Of a DNA stretch of 64,000 nucleotides, positions 26,170 to 38,189 are shown one piece after another. The stretch's first letter is position 1. The number at the start of each line of letters is the position of its first letter. The notes under the pieces were generated by a model that saw only the letters and a list, made by a program, of their open reading frames with translations, ran no database searches and was not told the origin of the DNA. The DNA comes from Ceratothoa steindachneri (Eukaryota > Arthropoda > Malacostraca > Isopoda > Cymothoidae): contig OZ018317.1 of the NCBI GenBank assembly GCA_963969495.1, forward strand, positions 29,468,503-29,532,502. Reading direction: 5' to 3'. A program made the position numbers and the translations under genes.

Positions 26170-26449
26170 AATTGTAAGTAGTTAAATAAGAGTGTGTCTT
26201 TATTTTGAGGTAAGCATTGTATAATGGTATAAAGGTGGAGTCTTTATTAAACTGAGGCTGATTGTTTTTAATTAATAGTGATCCAATTATTAGTTCAAAT
26301 TTAGATTGAAAGAAAGATAGTATTTTAAAGTGATTATAATCTATAGGGATTTTTACATGAATGGGAATAAGATCGAATAACTGAGTTTTCCTTTCCAGAT
26401 AGATCCATTCCCGTTCTGTAGCTGATCTCCCGGTGAGCATCCATATCAT

Positions 26450-27245
26450 ACTCGCTTAAACGCCAACGTTGGAACAAGCACACTCTCAACCAGCTTCCAG
26501 GCACATTCCACTCTCAAACCCTTAGCATCACTAAGAACCTAAAGGTCCCTCAAAATTTCCTACCATTTAAAACCTTGTGGGTAATTTCAGCGCTTGTGCA
26601 CTTGTTGGCAGCCGTAAGATGGGCGCATTAAAATTTAAAATAGTGAAACCTTGTGGTCGTAATCTGCATCATCTCTACCACAATCCTTCTTGGTACATTC
26701 TTCCTAAGGAGAACACCATGGATTCTAATATCACAGGCCACCTTACCGTTTTTGTATTTAATTTTAGCCACTTCTTCACACAGACCTTTCAAAACTCCTC
26801 GATCAACATCTCCAAATCACTATCACTCTCAGACATTACAGCCAGGTCATCAGCATAAGTTAGCTTAATCGGCACCAATCACTCACCTTTCTTTATTAAT
26901 CTCAATTTCTCTTTCTATCATTGTCATTCACATTTACCTTTATACTCCATCTATAGAGATATTAAGCAGCCAAGGCAACATCACACCATCTTGGCTTAAC
27001 CCATATGTATGTCAAACAACTCATTCTTCCCCTCTTTAACTCAAACGTATGCCTTAATTCCAACATAAATCTTTTTTAACTATCCATTAAAATGCCACAC
27101 ACTTCTTACATTCTTAGTATCTGCCATAATGATTCTAAATATACACCATCACAAGATTCTCGAGATTCATAAACCACGTATTCACTTTACATCTTGTATC
27201 AGTTGTTCTTTCAGCTAGCTGTTTCAGTGCAAATACTTGATCCAC
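26450..27245 (-). pseudogene. LINE reverse transcriptase remnant with intact YADD
   Basis: Minus-strand blocks in order: DQVFALKQLAERTTD (pattern DQxFxLRQLxEK), WFMNLENLV (FMDLEKAYD, degraded), CGLSQDGVMLPWLLNISIDG (GVRQGCVMSPWLFNxYMDG) and LTYADDLAVMSESDSDLEML (catalytic YADD at about 26846-26861), then VKKWLKLN. All match one RT clade of RTE/jockey type. Blocks fall in different frames and stops occur inside. The C-terminal part may continue left to about 26170 but is not recognisable. Confidence 0.75.
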
Positions 27246-27269
27246 ACACCCATTACACGGTATATACCC

Positions 27270-29430
27270 ACCGTATTCTTCCGCTATCAATCCTTCCAAT
27301 CCGCTACCAATCATAATCGGGGGTTTTTATCCGGATCCCCATTTATTTTCCCTATCATATCCGGATCCCATTACATCTTCGTGTTCTTATCCCACTTTTG
27401 TCATTATTCGGATCTCACTTTCTCTTCGTTTTCTTATCCTGATCTCCATTCATATTCTTCTTATTCTGATGTACATTAATCTTCGTTATCTTGTCCTTAT
27501 TCGGATCCAAAATAATCTTCGCATTCTTTCACGGATCCGCATGCATATATGTGTTCTTACCCGGATTCTAATTGATCTTCCTGTTCTACTAAGAATATGT
27601 GCTTATCCGGATCACCATTCATCCTCGTGTTCATATCAGGATCCCTATGCACCTTTGTTTTTTATCCGGATCCCCATTCATTGTCGTGATCTTATCGTGA
27701 TTGTCAGTCTACTTCGTGTTCTTATCTGGATCCCTATTCATCTTTGTATTTCTATCAAGATCCCCATTCATCTTCTTGATATTATCTGTATCCACAATTC
27801 ATCTTCCTTATCTTATAAAAAGATAATAAAATAATTCGTCTCCAAAAAGTTAATCAATGGCCTAAACGAGGCAGCTCCCCATTTATTTTGGAGTTCTTGA
27901 CCTGATCTCAATTTATCTTCGAGATCTTACTCGGATCAGAATTCATCTGCGTATTCAAGATCAGATTTTCATATACTTCCGTGTTTATTATGAACATCCC
28001 CAGGCTGTCGCCAGATGGTCTCTTAAAATTTTAAAAAACTCAGCATCACCATTCATCTTCTATTTCTTATCCGGTTCTCCATTCATCTTCGTGTTCTTAT
28101 CCGTATCAGTATTCATATTCTTCTTCTTATCCGGATCACCATTAATCTTCTTGTTTTTAACCAGATCCCAATTCATATTCGTGATCTTATCTAGATCATC
28201 ATTCATATTCAAGTTCTTATCAGGATCTCCATTCATCTTCGTGTTCTTATCCGGATACTCATTCATATAAATGGCCTTTTCGGATGAGCATTAATCTTTG
28301 AGTTGTCATTCTGTTCTCCATTCATCTTCTTTTCTTATCGGGAACGCTATTAAACTTCATGTTCTTATCTGGTCCCCATTCATCTTGGTGATCTTATCCG
28401 GAACCCCTTTCATCCTCTTGATCTAATCCTGAAACCCTTTCATCTTAGTGATATTACCCAGATACCAATTCATCTTCGTTATCTTATATGAACATAAGGA
28501 AAGAAGTACTCCGCAAAAAGCTAATCAATAGCCTAAAGGAGGCAGCTTCCCATTTATTTTCGTATTCTTAACCTGATCCCCATTCCTCGTTTGATCTTAT
28601 CTGGATAAGCATTCATCTTCCTGTTCTTACACGGCTCCCCATTAATATGTGTTTATTATCAGGATCCCCATTTGTCTTAGATTTTGTATCCGGTTTCTCA
28701 TTCATCTTCGTGTTGTTATCCGGATCCCCATTTATCTTCGTTTTCATACCATCATTCATATTCGTGTTCTTTTACGGATCTCCATTCATCGTCGTGTTAT
28801 TATCCGGATCCTCATTCTTATAAGTGGTCGTTCCGGATAGCCATTCATATTTGTGTTTTTATATGGATCTCAATTTATCTTCGTGTTCTTATCGGGAAGC
28901 CCATTGATCTATTCGTTAGTATCCGGATCGACATTTATCTTCTTCATCTTAACCGGATTCACATCCATCTATTTGATCTTACCCGGATCAGTATTTATCT
29001 TCGTGATGTTATCCAGATCACCATCCATCTTCGTTATCTTATAAGAAATAACCCACAAGATCCTAACATTAGAATATAAGAGGAGGATCCACATTTATAT
29101 TCATGTTCTATACCGGATTCAGATTCATCTTTCTTTTTTTATCCGGATCCCCATTCATCCTCGTGTTTTTATCTATATCCCCATTCATCTTCCTCCTCTT
29201 ATTTGGATCGCTATTCTTTTCCTTGATATTATCCTGTTCCTCATTTATCTTCGTGTTCTTATTATCATCCTCGTTCATCTTTGTGTTCTTATCCGGATCC
29301 TCATATTTATTTTTTATCTTAACCGGATCTCCATTCCTTTTCTTATCTGGTGCCCATTCTTCTTCCTTTCCCTATCCGGATCCCCATTTATCTTCGTCTT
29401 CTTATCTTCATCCTCATTCATCTTCGTTTT
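27270..29430. repeat. 30-bp minisatellite array, about 70 diverged copies
   Basis: Unit is cattcatcttcgtgttctta plus tccggatccc, 30 bases. Copies are quite diverged. Non-repeat inserts occur at about 27840-27880, 27990-28045 and 28490-28550; the first and third are copies of each other. As 30 is a multiple of three, short open frames with 10-residue periodicity appear on both strands, for example NGDPDKNTKM on minus; these have no sign of use. Confidence 0.9.
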
Positions 29431-30575
29431 GAATGTTTCATTTTCTGATATCTTTATTCTGCTTAATCACACGTTCACTCTTTTCACTTCCTTATATGCA
29501 TTGATCCGCCTCTCCTTGACATGCTCAAATACATTTTTACCAATTTCTATTTTCTACAGCTTTTTTTTCCTCCACAGTACGTTTCACATCGCTATTCTAC
29601 CATTCACTACTTTTCTTTCTCCTTCCACTTCTAGTTCATTCATATACAACCTAATCACTAACCGCTACCACTTTCTTAAACTTGTTCCACATTTACTCTA
29701 TCGAAATGTTCACACTTATTTGATCTCTCCCACGCCCAAACATTCCAAATGCTATTTCCTTTCTCTGTGATAAGCAACCTTTCACTTTTGATTCACTCTT
29801 CCTTTCCACTTGCCCCAAATACTCTTACCCATGCATCAATCAATTAAATCTTACTCAGCAACATCACGAGATCTGTTAATCGCATACACATACCTCTCAC
29901 ACCTTTACATCAGATACATCCCAATGAATTTACTTTTTCTTACTAGTCACATCAATTCTATTCTAAGTTCTCCTCCTCTACTTTATCCAATGCATGTTTT
30001 ATACACTTTGTGTATAAAAACAAGGTGTATAAAATCCAACAACCGCTCAGCGTTTTTATTATTTCCAGGCAATAAGGAAAGGAAAGGGTGAAAATCAGAG
30101 CTGTAGGACAGATAGGACGAAGAGAGGATATGAATAAAACATTAGTTTAAAGACTATTATTTCTATATAGTTATATCTTAAATTAATATAAATGGATTAC
30201 ATTCTTAGATATATTTATTTCAGTGCTTTCAACAATATTCTTGAAAATAGTATTTTAAGTTTGTGTTGCTTTATAGGAAAATAAATTATGTGCTATCGCA
30301 ATATTGAATCTTTTATTTAATAGCTGGTAACTATTATTTCTAGTGGTAGTTCTGTTATCTAGCTCAAATCTTAGCCATATTTTATATTGAATTCGCCTTC
30401 GTATGATTCATTTCTGATTTCAGGAAGTAATTTCGCTGCTTGACACTGGACGCATTCCAATGTTACAATCTCTTTTCTCATATATACATAGGTACTAGAA
30501 TTGTACTGAATACTCCGAATGAAGTCTTACAAGCGCTTTATGAAAGGGAAGATAATGTTTTCTATTTAAAGCCCA

Positions 30576-30577
<2 letters not shown>
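29431..30577. other. Pyrimidine-rich intergenic DNA
   Basis: C+T-rich to about 30000. A 10-bp-arm hairpin ttttatacac/gtgtataaaa with a 3-base loop lies at about 29997-30019. No gene recognised. Confidence 0.45.

Positions 30578-30667
<90 letters not shown>
30578..30667. repeat. (TA)n microsatellite
   Basis: About 44 uninterrupted TA units. Confidence 0.97.
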
Positions 30668-30668
<1 letters not shown>

Positions 30669-30999
30669 TAGAAAGCTATTTTCCTTTTTGGAAAAAATAT
30701 TATCACTCGAAATTAGGACACTTAAATCCATTTTCATATCTAAATCGCCTAATTTTTTTCAATTGATTTAGGATAATCTTTCACCGCTCAATCCGAAAAA
30801 GGCATCCGTTTCCGCAGATCAGGTCAGGTCTTTGTATTAAGTCAATGTTTAAAAAAATCCGATCTTATAATTAAATCCGAAGAAGGTTTTTAAGATAAAA
30901 AAAATATCGTTTTCTCACACAATGTGTTAATTAAATTTTACAAAACTTGATTAGTGTGCATTAAATAGTAGACATGGATAAAGGTAAATACATGTAAAT

Positions 31000-32653
31000 T
31001 GGATATTAGGTCATTATTATTTAGAATCCTGGACATGAACTTCTGTTTCTTCAAACCCCTAGAATGCTCAGCGGTAGGGGTTTCTCTCTTCAGAGTCCAA
31101 CAATAATCAGCCATCCCAGCGTCCCTGATACTTGGTCTCCATCCTTTTCGTTTCCTGATGGAAACTCTTACCCTGCTCGTCGCTAATTTAACCCAGATTA
31201 TCAAGAAACTTATCCATATGTGAGAATAAGTAATACAGATTCTCATGTAGCATCCGAGTTTTCTGAAAGCAATTCACATATTGGCGACAAGTTCTGTCTT
31301 TGTTCCTGGCCTTCTTGTTGCCAAGAAAGTTCTTCACGACCAGAACGAAAGCCAGCCTTCCACGCTGCCAGTTCCACTTCGTTTTTCCAAACTCAACTCT
31401 GGCTCTTTGCTGAATTGACGGAGCTGAGGACCGTCAAAAATGCCAGCGTTCAACTTCTCTATGGTCAATCCTGGAAAAGCATGGCACAATTAAGTGAAGC
31501 AGCCACCATCCTTGTCAAGAGCTTATGTGAACTGTTTGATCATGTTGAGCTTGATGTGCAGCGGTAAGAAAAGTATCCTGTCTCTGTCCACCATAAGGTT
31601 GTTTATGACGTTCCCTTACCCTGAAAGGCACCAATACCTTCCGAGAAGGCCAGGCTTTCTTCATGTAATGCCAAAATCGGCTCCTACCAACCTACATGGA
31701 CAGAAAGCACATCTATATGGTAAAGCAGGAGGGCTGGTTGTGCCAACAAAGAATCACTATCTTCAGGTCAACACAAATCAACCACTCATGCTGACCATAA
31801 ATATTTTATCCAGCATGTACTTCATCGCTTCATACCTCTCATTCAATGTAGTCGAGTGAGCAAGAGGTAAAGAGACAAACTTTGCCGTTGTGCAGTAGAA
31901 CACATTTCAGCGATCACTTGCTGTTGTTAATGAACAGTTTCAAACTTTCTGATTGGTATTGTGGTACTACAAGCTTGTGCAGAAGCTGCGCAATATCTGT
32001 TCAGTACAGCAACTCCTCTTCAGAAAAATGATGCAGGTACTCTTGATGTCTATTCTGGTAGAAGTTGAAGCAAGAACTGTCAGAAAGGAGGTGTTTTCCT
32101 TCATTTTGGATGTCTGCATTATGGCATAGGACGTTGTCAAGATGAGATTGCGAACAAGATCATTTAGCTCTTTTGAGGTAAAACAATGTGGAGAATTATC
32201 GTCAAAAAACAATTCTTCTTCTTCAACACTTGAAGAATCTTTATCACTAATGCCAGGACGTTATCCAAAAACAGGTACTGAAATTTTATCACAATGAGCT
32301 ACAGGGCGACGTGCTGATTGGGGATCGGGATACTTGAGGCTACTCCGGTTCCTTGTGTTGATCCCAGTTAAATCAATAGCGCAGGAGTAGCAGTCAGTGC
32401 CACGGTTTTTCGGCTACTTCCAAACCATCGGAATTTCATACTCCAGACAACTCCTCTTGCCTTTGGTCCAACGGCGCAGATACTCGATGTATGTCTTGCA
32501 TAGCATATGTGGCGCCCAAGCTTTATCCTGGTCATCAAGTTTCAAACAAAAATAAGCATGGTAAGAACGCTTTATGAAACTTGTGACTGGATTCCTGTTA
32601 GGAACGTTGCCGCAAGATCTTCTTCTGGCCGAATCCATTTCATTCACCTGCAA
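31000..32653 (-). pseudogene. Unnamed cysteine-rich family, copy B (strongly decayed)
   Basis: A second, more damaged copy of the gene family at 33999-35735, on the same strand. Blocks in order: FIKRSYHAYFCLKLDDQDKA and WAPHMLCKT (N-terminal, 32414-32653), GTDCYSCAIDLTGINTRN, CFTSKELNDLVRNL (32130-32180), HYMKKAWPSRKVLVPF (about 31660), FLPLHIKLNMIKQF and LTIEKLNAGIFDGPQLRQ (about 31440-31600), VVKNFLGNKKAR (about 31320), FSHMDKFLDNLG (about 31200) and MADYCWTLKRETPTAEHSRG (about 31060). The N-terminal part shares one frame from 32653 to 31967 with stops. Further on, frameshifts appear, for instance near 31110. Residue similarity to copy A is well under complete, so the two copies are old. 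Function is unknown; I recognise the family only as a recurrent uncharacterised protein in arthropod genomes. Confidence 0.7.
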
Positions 32654-32894
32654 AAGAATAATACCAGTTACTCCGAAATTACCGCATGTAAACTCTTAAA
32701 AATTTATTTAGTCTAAGAAATAAGAAAGATTTTGCATCATATAAATAAAAAATACCCGCAAATTTAAAAAAAAGAAACGTTCAAAAAATCATGTGGCGAT
32801 AAATTAAAAGGTTTACCTGATTGAGCAAAACCAATGTGATTTCTGGATTCAGCGCATGAAAATTGTCCTAAATCAGCTAAAAGACCAAGAAAAT

Positions 32895-33045
32895 AAAGTT
32901 AGTGTTGGTCAATATAATCCCTTCCCGAGTTAACATAACCAATGGCAATTTCCTTACGCTTTTCCACGATGAATTGCATCTACCATCTTTCCGACCATTT
33001 AATTACCGTATCTAAAGTTTTTCCGCAAGTTTTCAAATTTATTTT
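32895..33045 (-). pseudogene. Short LINE RT fragment
   Basis: The minus strand reads VIKWSERW, stop, MQFIVEKRKEIAIGYVNSG, matching the CR1-type segment WSxxWQMxFNVxKCKVMHIGxxN that follows the YADD box. Only about 45 residues are recognisable. It lies directly upstream of copy B of the cysteine-rich family. Confidence 0.5.
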
Positions 33046-33998
33046 GTCATTTTTCCCTAGTACCTATTTTGGTGATAACATGATCCGTAAACTACAACTA
33101 CACAATTTTCACCTTGCAAATCTCATATTTATCCAAATAATTCTCAAACTCACACATTAATACCTAATCATTGACTTATGCCATTCCTCGCACAAAAGAA
33201 CTGCCAACTCTTTTTTACTCTCACCACACTGACCTATAACTGATCGCAGTCCATTAAGTTTATCACACAAACTCTTCATTACATTTCCTTTTTCTCTCAA
33301 GCAAGTATATTTAATCTCTGTTCTAAACACTTTTCCTACCTCTCCGTTATGTCTCGCATCATATATACCACATACATCTACTCGGTTCGTATATTGATAT
33401 GAATTAAGTATTATAACTAGATGTGGTCCCCGTCAGCTCAGGCCAATGCAACTAATTTGAAAATGCTGCAAGCTAGAGAGGAAAAGACAAATGAACCATT
33501 GTTAGTGAGTTTCTTTGCAACGAAAACGAAAGTAGCTAAAAATCCTCAGATTAGCAACAAAACCACTTTTCAAGCTGCTAGGACTCCTTCATTCTCGATA
33601 AGAAATAAGGTGTAACGCGTTCAGAAATTAGTATACCTTTAGAAGGGCAAAAGAGCCATTCCTCACTTCAAAACATTAAGAAAAATATCACTGGGGAACA
33701 ATGTATTTGGTGAATTGACAAAAGTACATTTTCCTACCTAATTCGAGCATACTGAATTCAAATCTGAAATCAGATTCTTTCTAAATTCTACAGATTTTTC
33801 GTAGTATCAATAACTAGTATTATACAATAATTTTCATTTTCTCACGCCTATCATCATGCCATGAAGTAATTTTGAATAATCTTTTTGCGTTATTAATAAT
33901 AAATCAGTTCTAATGCACAAACATTTTATTGCATATGAGAATAAACTTGAATTACACATTAAGATTATAAATACTGTAATCAAATAGATGCTAATTTA
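33046..33998. other. Spacer between the two cysteine-rich family copies
   Basis: A minus-strand stretch at about 33165-33420 stays open for some 80 codons (GEVGKVFRTEIKYT, CGESKKELAVLLCEEWHKS) but has no family I can name. The rest is A+T-rich. Confidence 0.35.
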
Positions 33999-35735
33999 TT
34001 AATGACCATACATCAGGCTGGAGGACCTCTTCTTGATTTCAATCGGGCAAAAATTGCGTTTGTAACGATTTCTCTTGTAAGTCTTCTCTGGCTGATCTCT
34101 TCTAATCGTCCAGCAGTATTCCGCCATCATGTGACTATCCCAGTGACCTTGGTAGCGCTCCTCCATCGTCATCAAATCCTGATGGAAGCGTTCCCCTTGT
34201 TTGTCGCTCATAGCTCCCAGATTCTCTGGTAATCGGTCGAGGTGACTATTTAGTAAAGGCAGCTTCACACTCATGTTGCATTACAGATCACGATATGCTA
34301 AAAGCATACTAGTAACCAGATCCTCGTAGTTATGCGCTTTTTTGTTTCCCAAGAAGTTACAAACAACGGCAGAAAATGTTAGCCAGGCTGCCTTCTGTTT
34401 TTCATTCATGGTGTTCACGAATCTAGAATCACTCAGAAGTCTTCTGATTTGGGGAGCATCAAATACCCCTGCTTTTATTTTTTCGTATGACAAAGCAGAA
34501 AACGCTGATACTATGTGCTGAAAACAATCATTGTCAGTGCTCATCGCCTTGACATACTGCTTCATCAACCCCAGTTTGAAATGAAGTGGAGGGAAAATGA
34601 TCTTCTCTCGACTTACGATTGGCTCATTAACAATGTTTGGCATTCCTGCTTTCAAAGCTTCCCGAACTCGCCAATCTTTTGAGGACTAGTTTTTGTCACG
34701 GGCTCGACTGTCCCACATACATATATAGAATGGAAACTTTGTATATCCCTTCTGCTGGCCAAGGAGGAAGTTGACCATCTTAAGTTCTACGCATATAATC
34801 CATTTGTGTTAATGTTACTTAAGTAAATCCATGACCATTCTTATGTCATCGTAAGTTTCTCGCAGATGGACAGAGTGACCGAGAGGAACTGCACCAAAGT
34901 CATTGCTATTATGCAAAAGGACACACTTGAGGCTACTCTTGGAGCTATCCAAAAATCGTCTCTACTCAGCAGGGCTATAGGTGCCAAGTCCCAATTCGGT
35001 AAACATACTAGGAACATCGTGGCAGTATACAAATTGTATGCCCTCAGAGAAATACTTAACAAATGTACTCTCCCTTGTTCGGTAATATGATACCCATACT
35101 GACCTGTCAAGCATATGCCTTTCACTCAACCTGGATGCTAAAAGTTCTGCAGCTTTTTGGGAGAGCGCCAAATCATGTATCAAGTCATTCAAATCCTCTT
35201 GATTGAAACAGTGAGAAGCTAATGACTGTTCAGCATCTGATGATGAATCTGCAGACTCTGAATTCATTTCGTGGACGTCCATATCAGGTACATCATTTTC
35301 ATCCTTGGAGGAAGCATATCGACTGAAAATCGGAACTGGTAAAGACTCAGAATGAGGTACTGGCCAAATCGCCGAGGGAATGTTGGGGTAGTCGATCTTG
35401 TGCCGATTTTTCTTGCCAATCCCTTTAGTATTCTCTTGACAGAAATAACAGACCGATACATGATCATTTGGCTCTCGCCACACCATGAGGATTCCAAAAG
35501 GAAGGCCATTTCTCTTTAATTTCGTCCACTCACAAAGATGTCCCATACAACTATGGCAAACAGCATGTGGGGCCCACTTCCTATCTTGATCGCCAAGAGG
35601 AACATCAAAATATGCCTTATAAGTGCGGATCACAAAGTTTGATATATTGCGCCTTTGAAAAACTAGCATGTAACAGCTACATATGTAGCAAAAAGTGTCT
35701 GGATCATTAACGCAATTTACTCTTGACAAAGCCAT
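33999..35735 (-). pseudogene. Unnamed cysteine-rich family, copy A: one frame with five stops
   Basis: From the ATG at 35735 (MALSRVNCVNDPDTF) the frame runs to the stop at 33999-34001, about 578 codons, without a frameshift but with in-frame stops at 34962-34964, 34815-34817, 34809-34811, 34686-34688 and 34281-34283. N-terminal cysteine pairs (CYIC, CHSC, CYFC) suggest a zinc-binding domain in the first 120 residues. An acidic Ser/Asp linker follows, then FNQEDLNDLIHDLALSQKAA, RRFLDSSKSSLKCVLLHN, MVNFLLGQQKGYTKFPF, PPLHFKLGLMKQYVKAM, VVCNFLGNKKAHNYEDLV, LDRLPENLGAMSDKQGERF and MAEYCWTIRRDQ. These blocks match a family seen repeatedly as uncharacterised proteins in arthropods; I know no function and invent none. 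The first stop sits where the family has Trp, so TGG to TAG is likely. An upstream start at 35822 is in frame but less family-like. Copy B lies 1.3 kb downstream on the same strand. Confidence 0.8.
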
Positions 35736-36079
35736 CACTCTAACATGAGACCTGAAAAAAGAAACAATAATGTCAATATTTTGTACTACTATGTACAGTG
35801 AAGTATTTGCTTTTACACGCACCCTCTTTGTCCGTCCGGAGGGCAGTTTTCGGGGAAACGAGAAAATAGAAATTACAGAATAACTATAGCATGTAGGTAA
35901 AAATGGATTATATATTTGAAATCAACATGAAAAAAACAAATTAAAATTGGCAGATAAATCTAATTCACCAGAAAATGTGATTAAAATTGTCCTCCTGTGT
36001 ATTTTTTGTGGGACCAAACATACATGAAAACTGATTTTAGCAAATTTATCTTAACCAACGAATAATTAATCACTCTGGA
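35736..36079. other. Upstream flank of copy A with a splice-acceptor-like site
   Basis: On the minus strand the sequence tgtttcttttttcag lies about 15-30 bases before the 35735 ATG, matching a 3' splice-site consensus and allowing a 5'-untranslated intron. No promoter element was identified. Confidence 0.4.
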
Positions 36080-36570
36080 TGAGTCGGGCCATTGGGCAAG
36101 AAGCTGAGTTGCCAATGGAGGTCAGGCGAAGCAGTTTACCAAGCAACAACAAGGAGGAGGAGGATTGTTGTTTTGGTCTGCAATTGTTGAAGCCAATATA
36201 GTACCACCTTTCAAAGTGGATGCTGGTTTCAAAATTGAATCGAAGGCGTAGTGCGAGTTTCGAGAAAATTCTACGCTTTGTTCAAAAGACAGACAGTGAG
36301 GATAAGGAGGTCACTTGTCTTTATGTAGAACAATGTTCATAGTCATAACTACTACTTTTCTAAGAATTGGTTAGACCAAAAGGATATGCAGGAGACACAA
36401 TCGTGGGCTCTCTTTCTCACAGTTGCTACCTAAATCCAATGGAAATCTTGCAGAGCATCCTAAATAGAGACGTTTGCGCAGATGACAAGTAATTTAAGAA
36501 CTGAAATGACCCTTGAGGAGACATCCAATTTGCTGCAAAGAATGTTTCTGATATTTGGATCAAAACTTTG
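36080..36570 (+). pseudogene. Tc1-type transposase C-terminal fragment
   Basis: Plus-strand blocks: RRRIVVLVCN/GGGGLLFWSAIVEAN (pattern GGGSLMFWGxIVxxG), VPPFKVDAGFKIESKA, SLSHSCYLNPMEILQSIL (pattern NSPDLNPIENLWSIL; the Asp-Leu is lost and the catalytic Glu is retained as MEI) and NRDVCADDK. Frameshifts and stops interrupt. Order and strand fit one 5'-truncated Tc1-like copy. No terminal inverted repeat was seen. Confidence 0.65.
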
Positions 36571-38091
36571 ATTTAATCATTAGAAAACAGACTGTTTAAA
36601 ATTAATTTTACAAAATGGGGTTTCTGGGTCCAGTAGCTTATGAACAGTTCTTATCTGAAATTTTATTTGATTTAATTTCTCTTCATTGTATTTCTTATAA
36701 TTACATCATATGTGGTTTAAACTTGTTATATTTTATTGTTATATGATTTTTTTATGTATTTAGATTAAAAACTTTATATATTCCTACGAATTAAAAATCC
36801 GCATGTGATCTCTTGAAATTTTCGGCTAATGATTGTATTAAATCCATGAAGAACTGGACACAAAAATGCAGCTGGTTCAAGTGAGATTTGATTATTTTGA
36901 ATATTTCCGTATAACCTTTAGATATACTTTAGATATATTTCTAAATATATTAATTATTAAGATCATTGAATAGTCCCTGTATCAATTTCATTATTATTTC
37001 TTTCTCACTTTCGTATTTACTAGATTTTAAATTAGAAGTTTAGTGATGATTTAATTTATTGTTAAAATGAGAGATGTGTTTTGGTAAAATTGTTAAGTTG
37101 TCTGTCATATTGCTGTGTGTAGCTCTTTCATGACACATGTTGGGTTTTATATCAAATTTCTAAATTTTTTTCGAGACTAAATCCACGTTTTTGAAATTTT
37201 CTAAAGTTTCAGTTAAATAGGATTATAAGATTCAAAGTTTTAAATGTAGAACTGATTGTTAACCGATTCTAGTCAAAGATGAAAGGTTTTCTTATGGTCG
37301 AAAATGGTTACAAATGAGAACAGATGGCTCACTATGAAGCTTGTAGTCCTTTTCGATTTTTATTCTAATAAATATAAAAATATATGCATATAAACTATAT
37401 AAGCGTTTCTAGTCAGTAAATGGTTATGTTTCAGTCTGGACTTTAAAATAAAATACACGTTTTATTAAAAACAATGTCCAACTGAGCTTTGATTAACTTT
37501 CTCCTTTGCTTCTCTAATATCCTTATTATATTCTTTCGCCTGGCGAAAGGTTATGAATAAGGGTTCAAATATTCCAAATATATTGCAGCTGATCTTTCGG
37601 TCATATTCGACCATCTTCTGCGCAAAATTATTTTTACACTGTTAAGACATTTCAAAATCGTACATTAATATACTAACTTCAATCCTTTGTTTAAAGATTA
37701 TACTAAAAAGGTCATAGACTGCGGATATCAAAAAAAGAAAAAAGAATGAGGACCAGGTTCCTATAGTGAAAACTAGGTAAAGAGATTTTTATGAGTTTTA
37801 ACCAATTAATCCGTTAACATTTTAAAAGTCTTTTGGGTAGCCGTCTGTTGGCTATTAAGCCTAGGTCTCTCTTCTTAGGTTAAGCTAACTTCCATGATGT
37901 GAAGATGGGTTTGGTCAGTTCTGCGTTTGATTACGGTGTTATCCACTAAAAGTCCTCTTGAAAGATGGATTCCGTGTTGCATTAAGTAGTGAGTTTTGAT
38001 AGCACCGTTTTGCAAGTCTACGAAATAAGGAGGTGGTTGGCATTTAACATTCCAATGTATTTATTCGAAGAATGAAGCTTACAGTATATAT

Positions 38092-38092
<1 letters not shown>
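36571..38092. other. A+T-rich intergenic DNA
   Basis: No coding or RNA signal recognised. Confidence 0.5.

Positions 38093-38187
<95 letters not shown>
38093..38187. repeat. (TA)n microsatellite
   Basis: About 47 uninterrupted TA units, the longest single TA run noticed in the window. Confidence 0.97.

Positions 38188-38189
<2 letters not shown>

Noticed and set aside
29997..30019. Short 10-bp hairpin as a terminator
   Set aside because: In a eukaryotic intergenic region without a neighbouring gene; such short hairpins are expected by chance in A+T-rich DNA.
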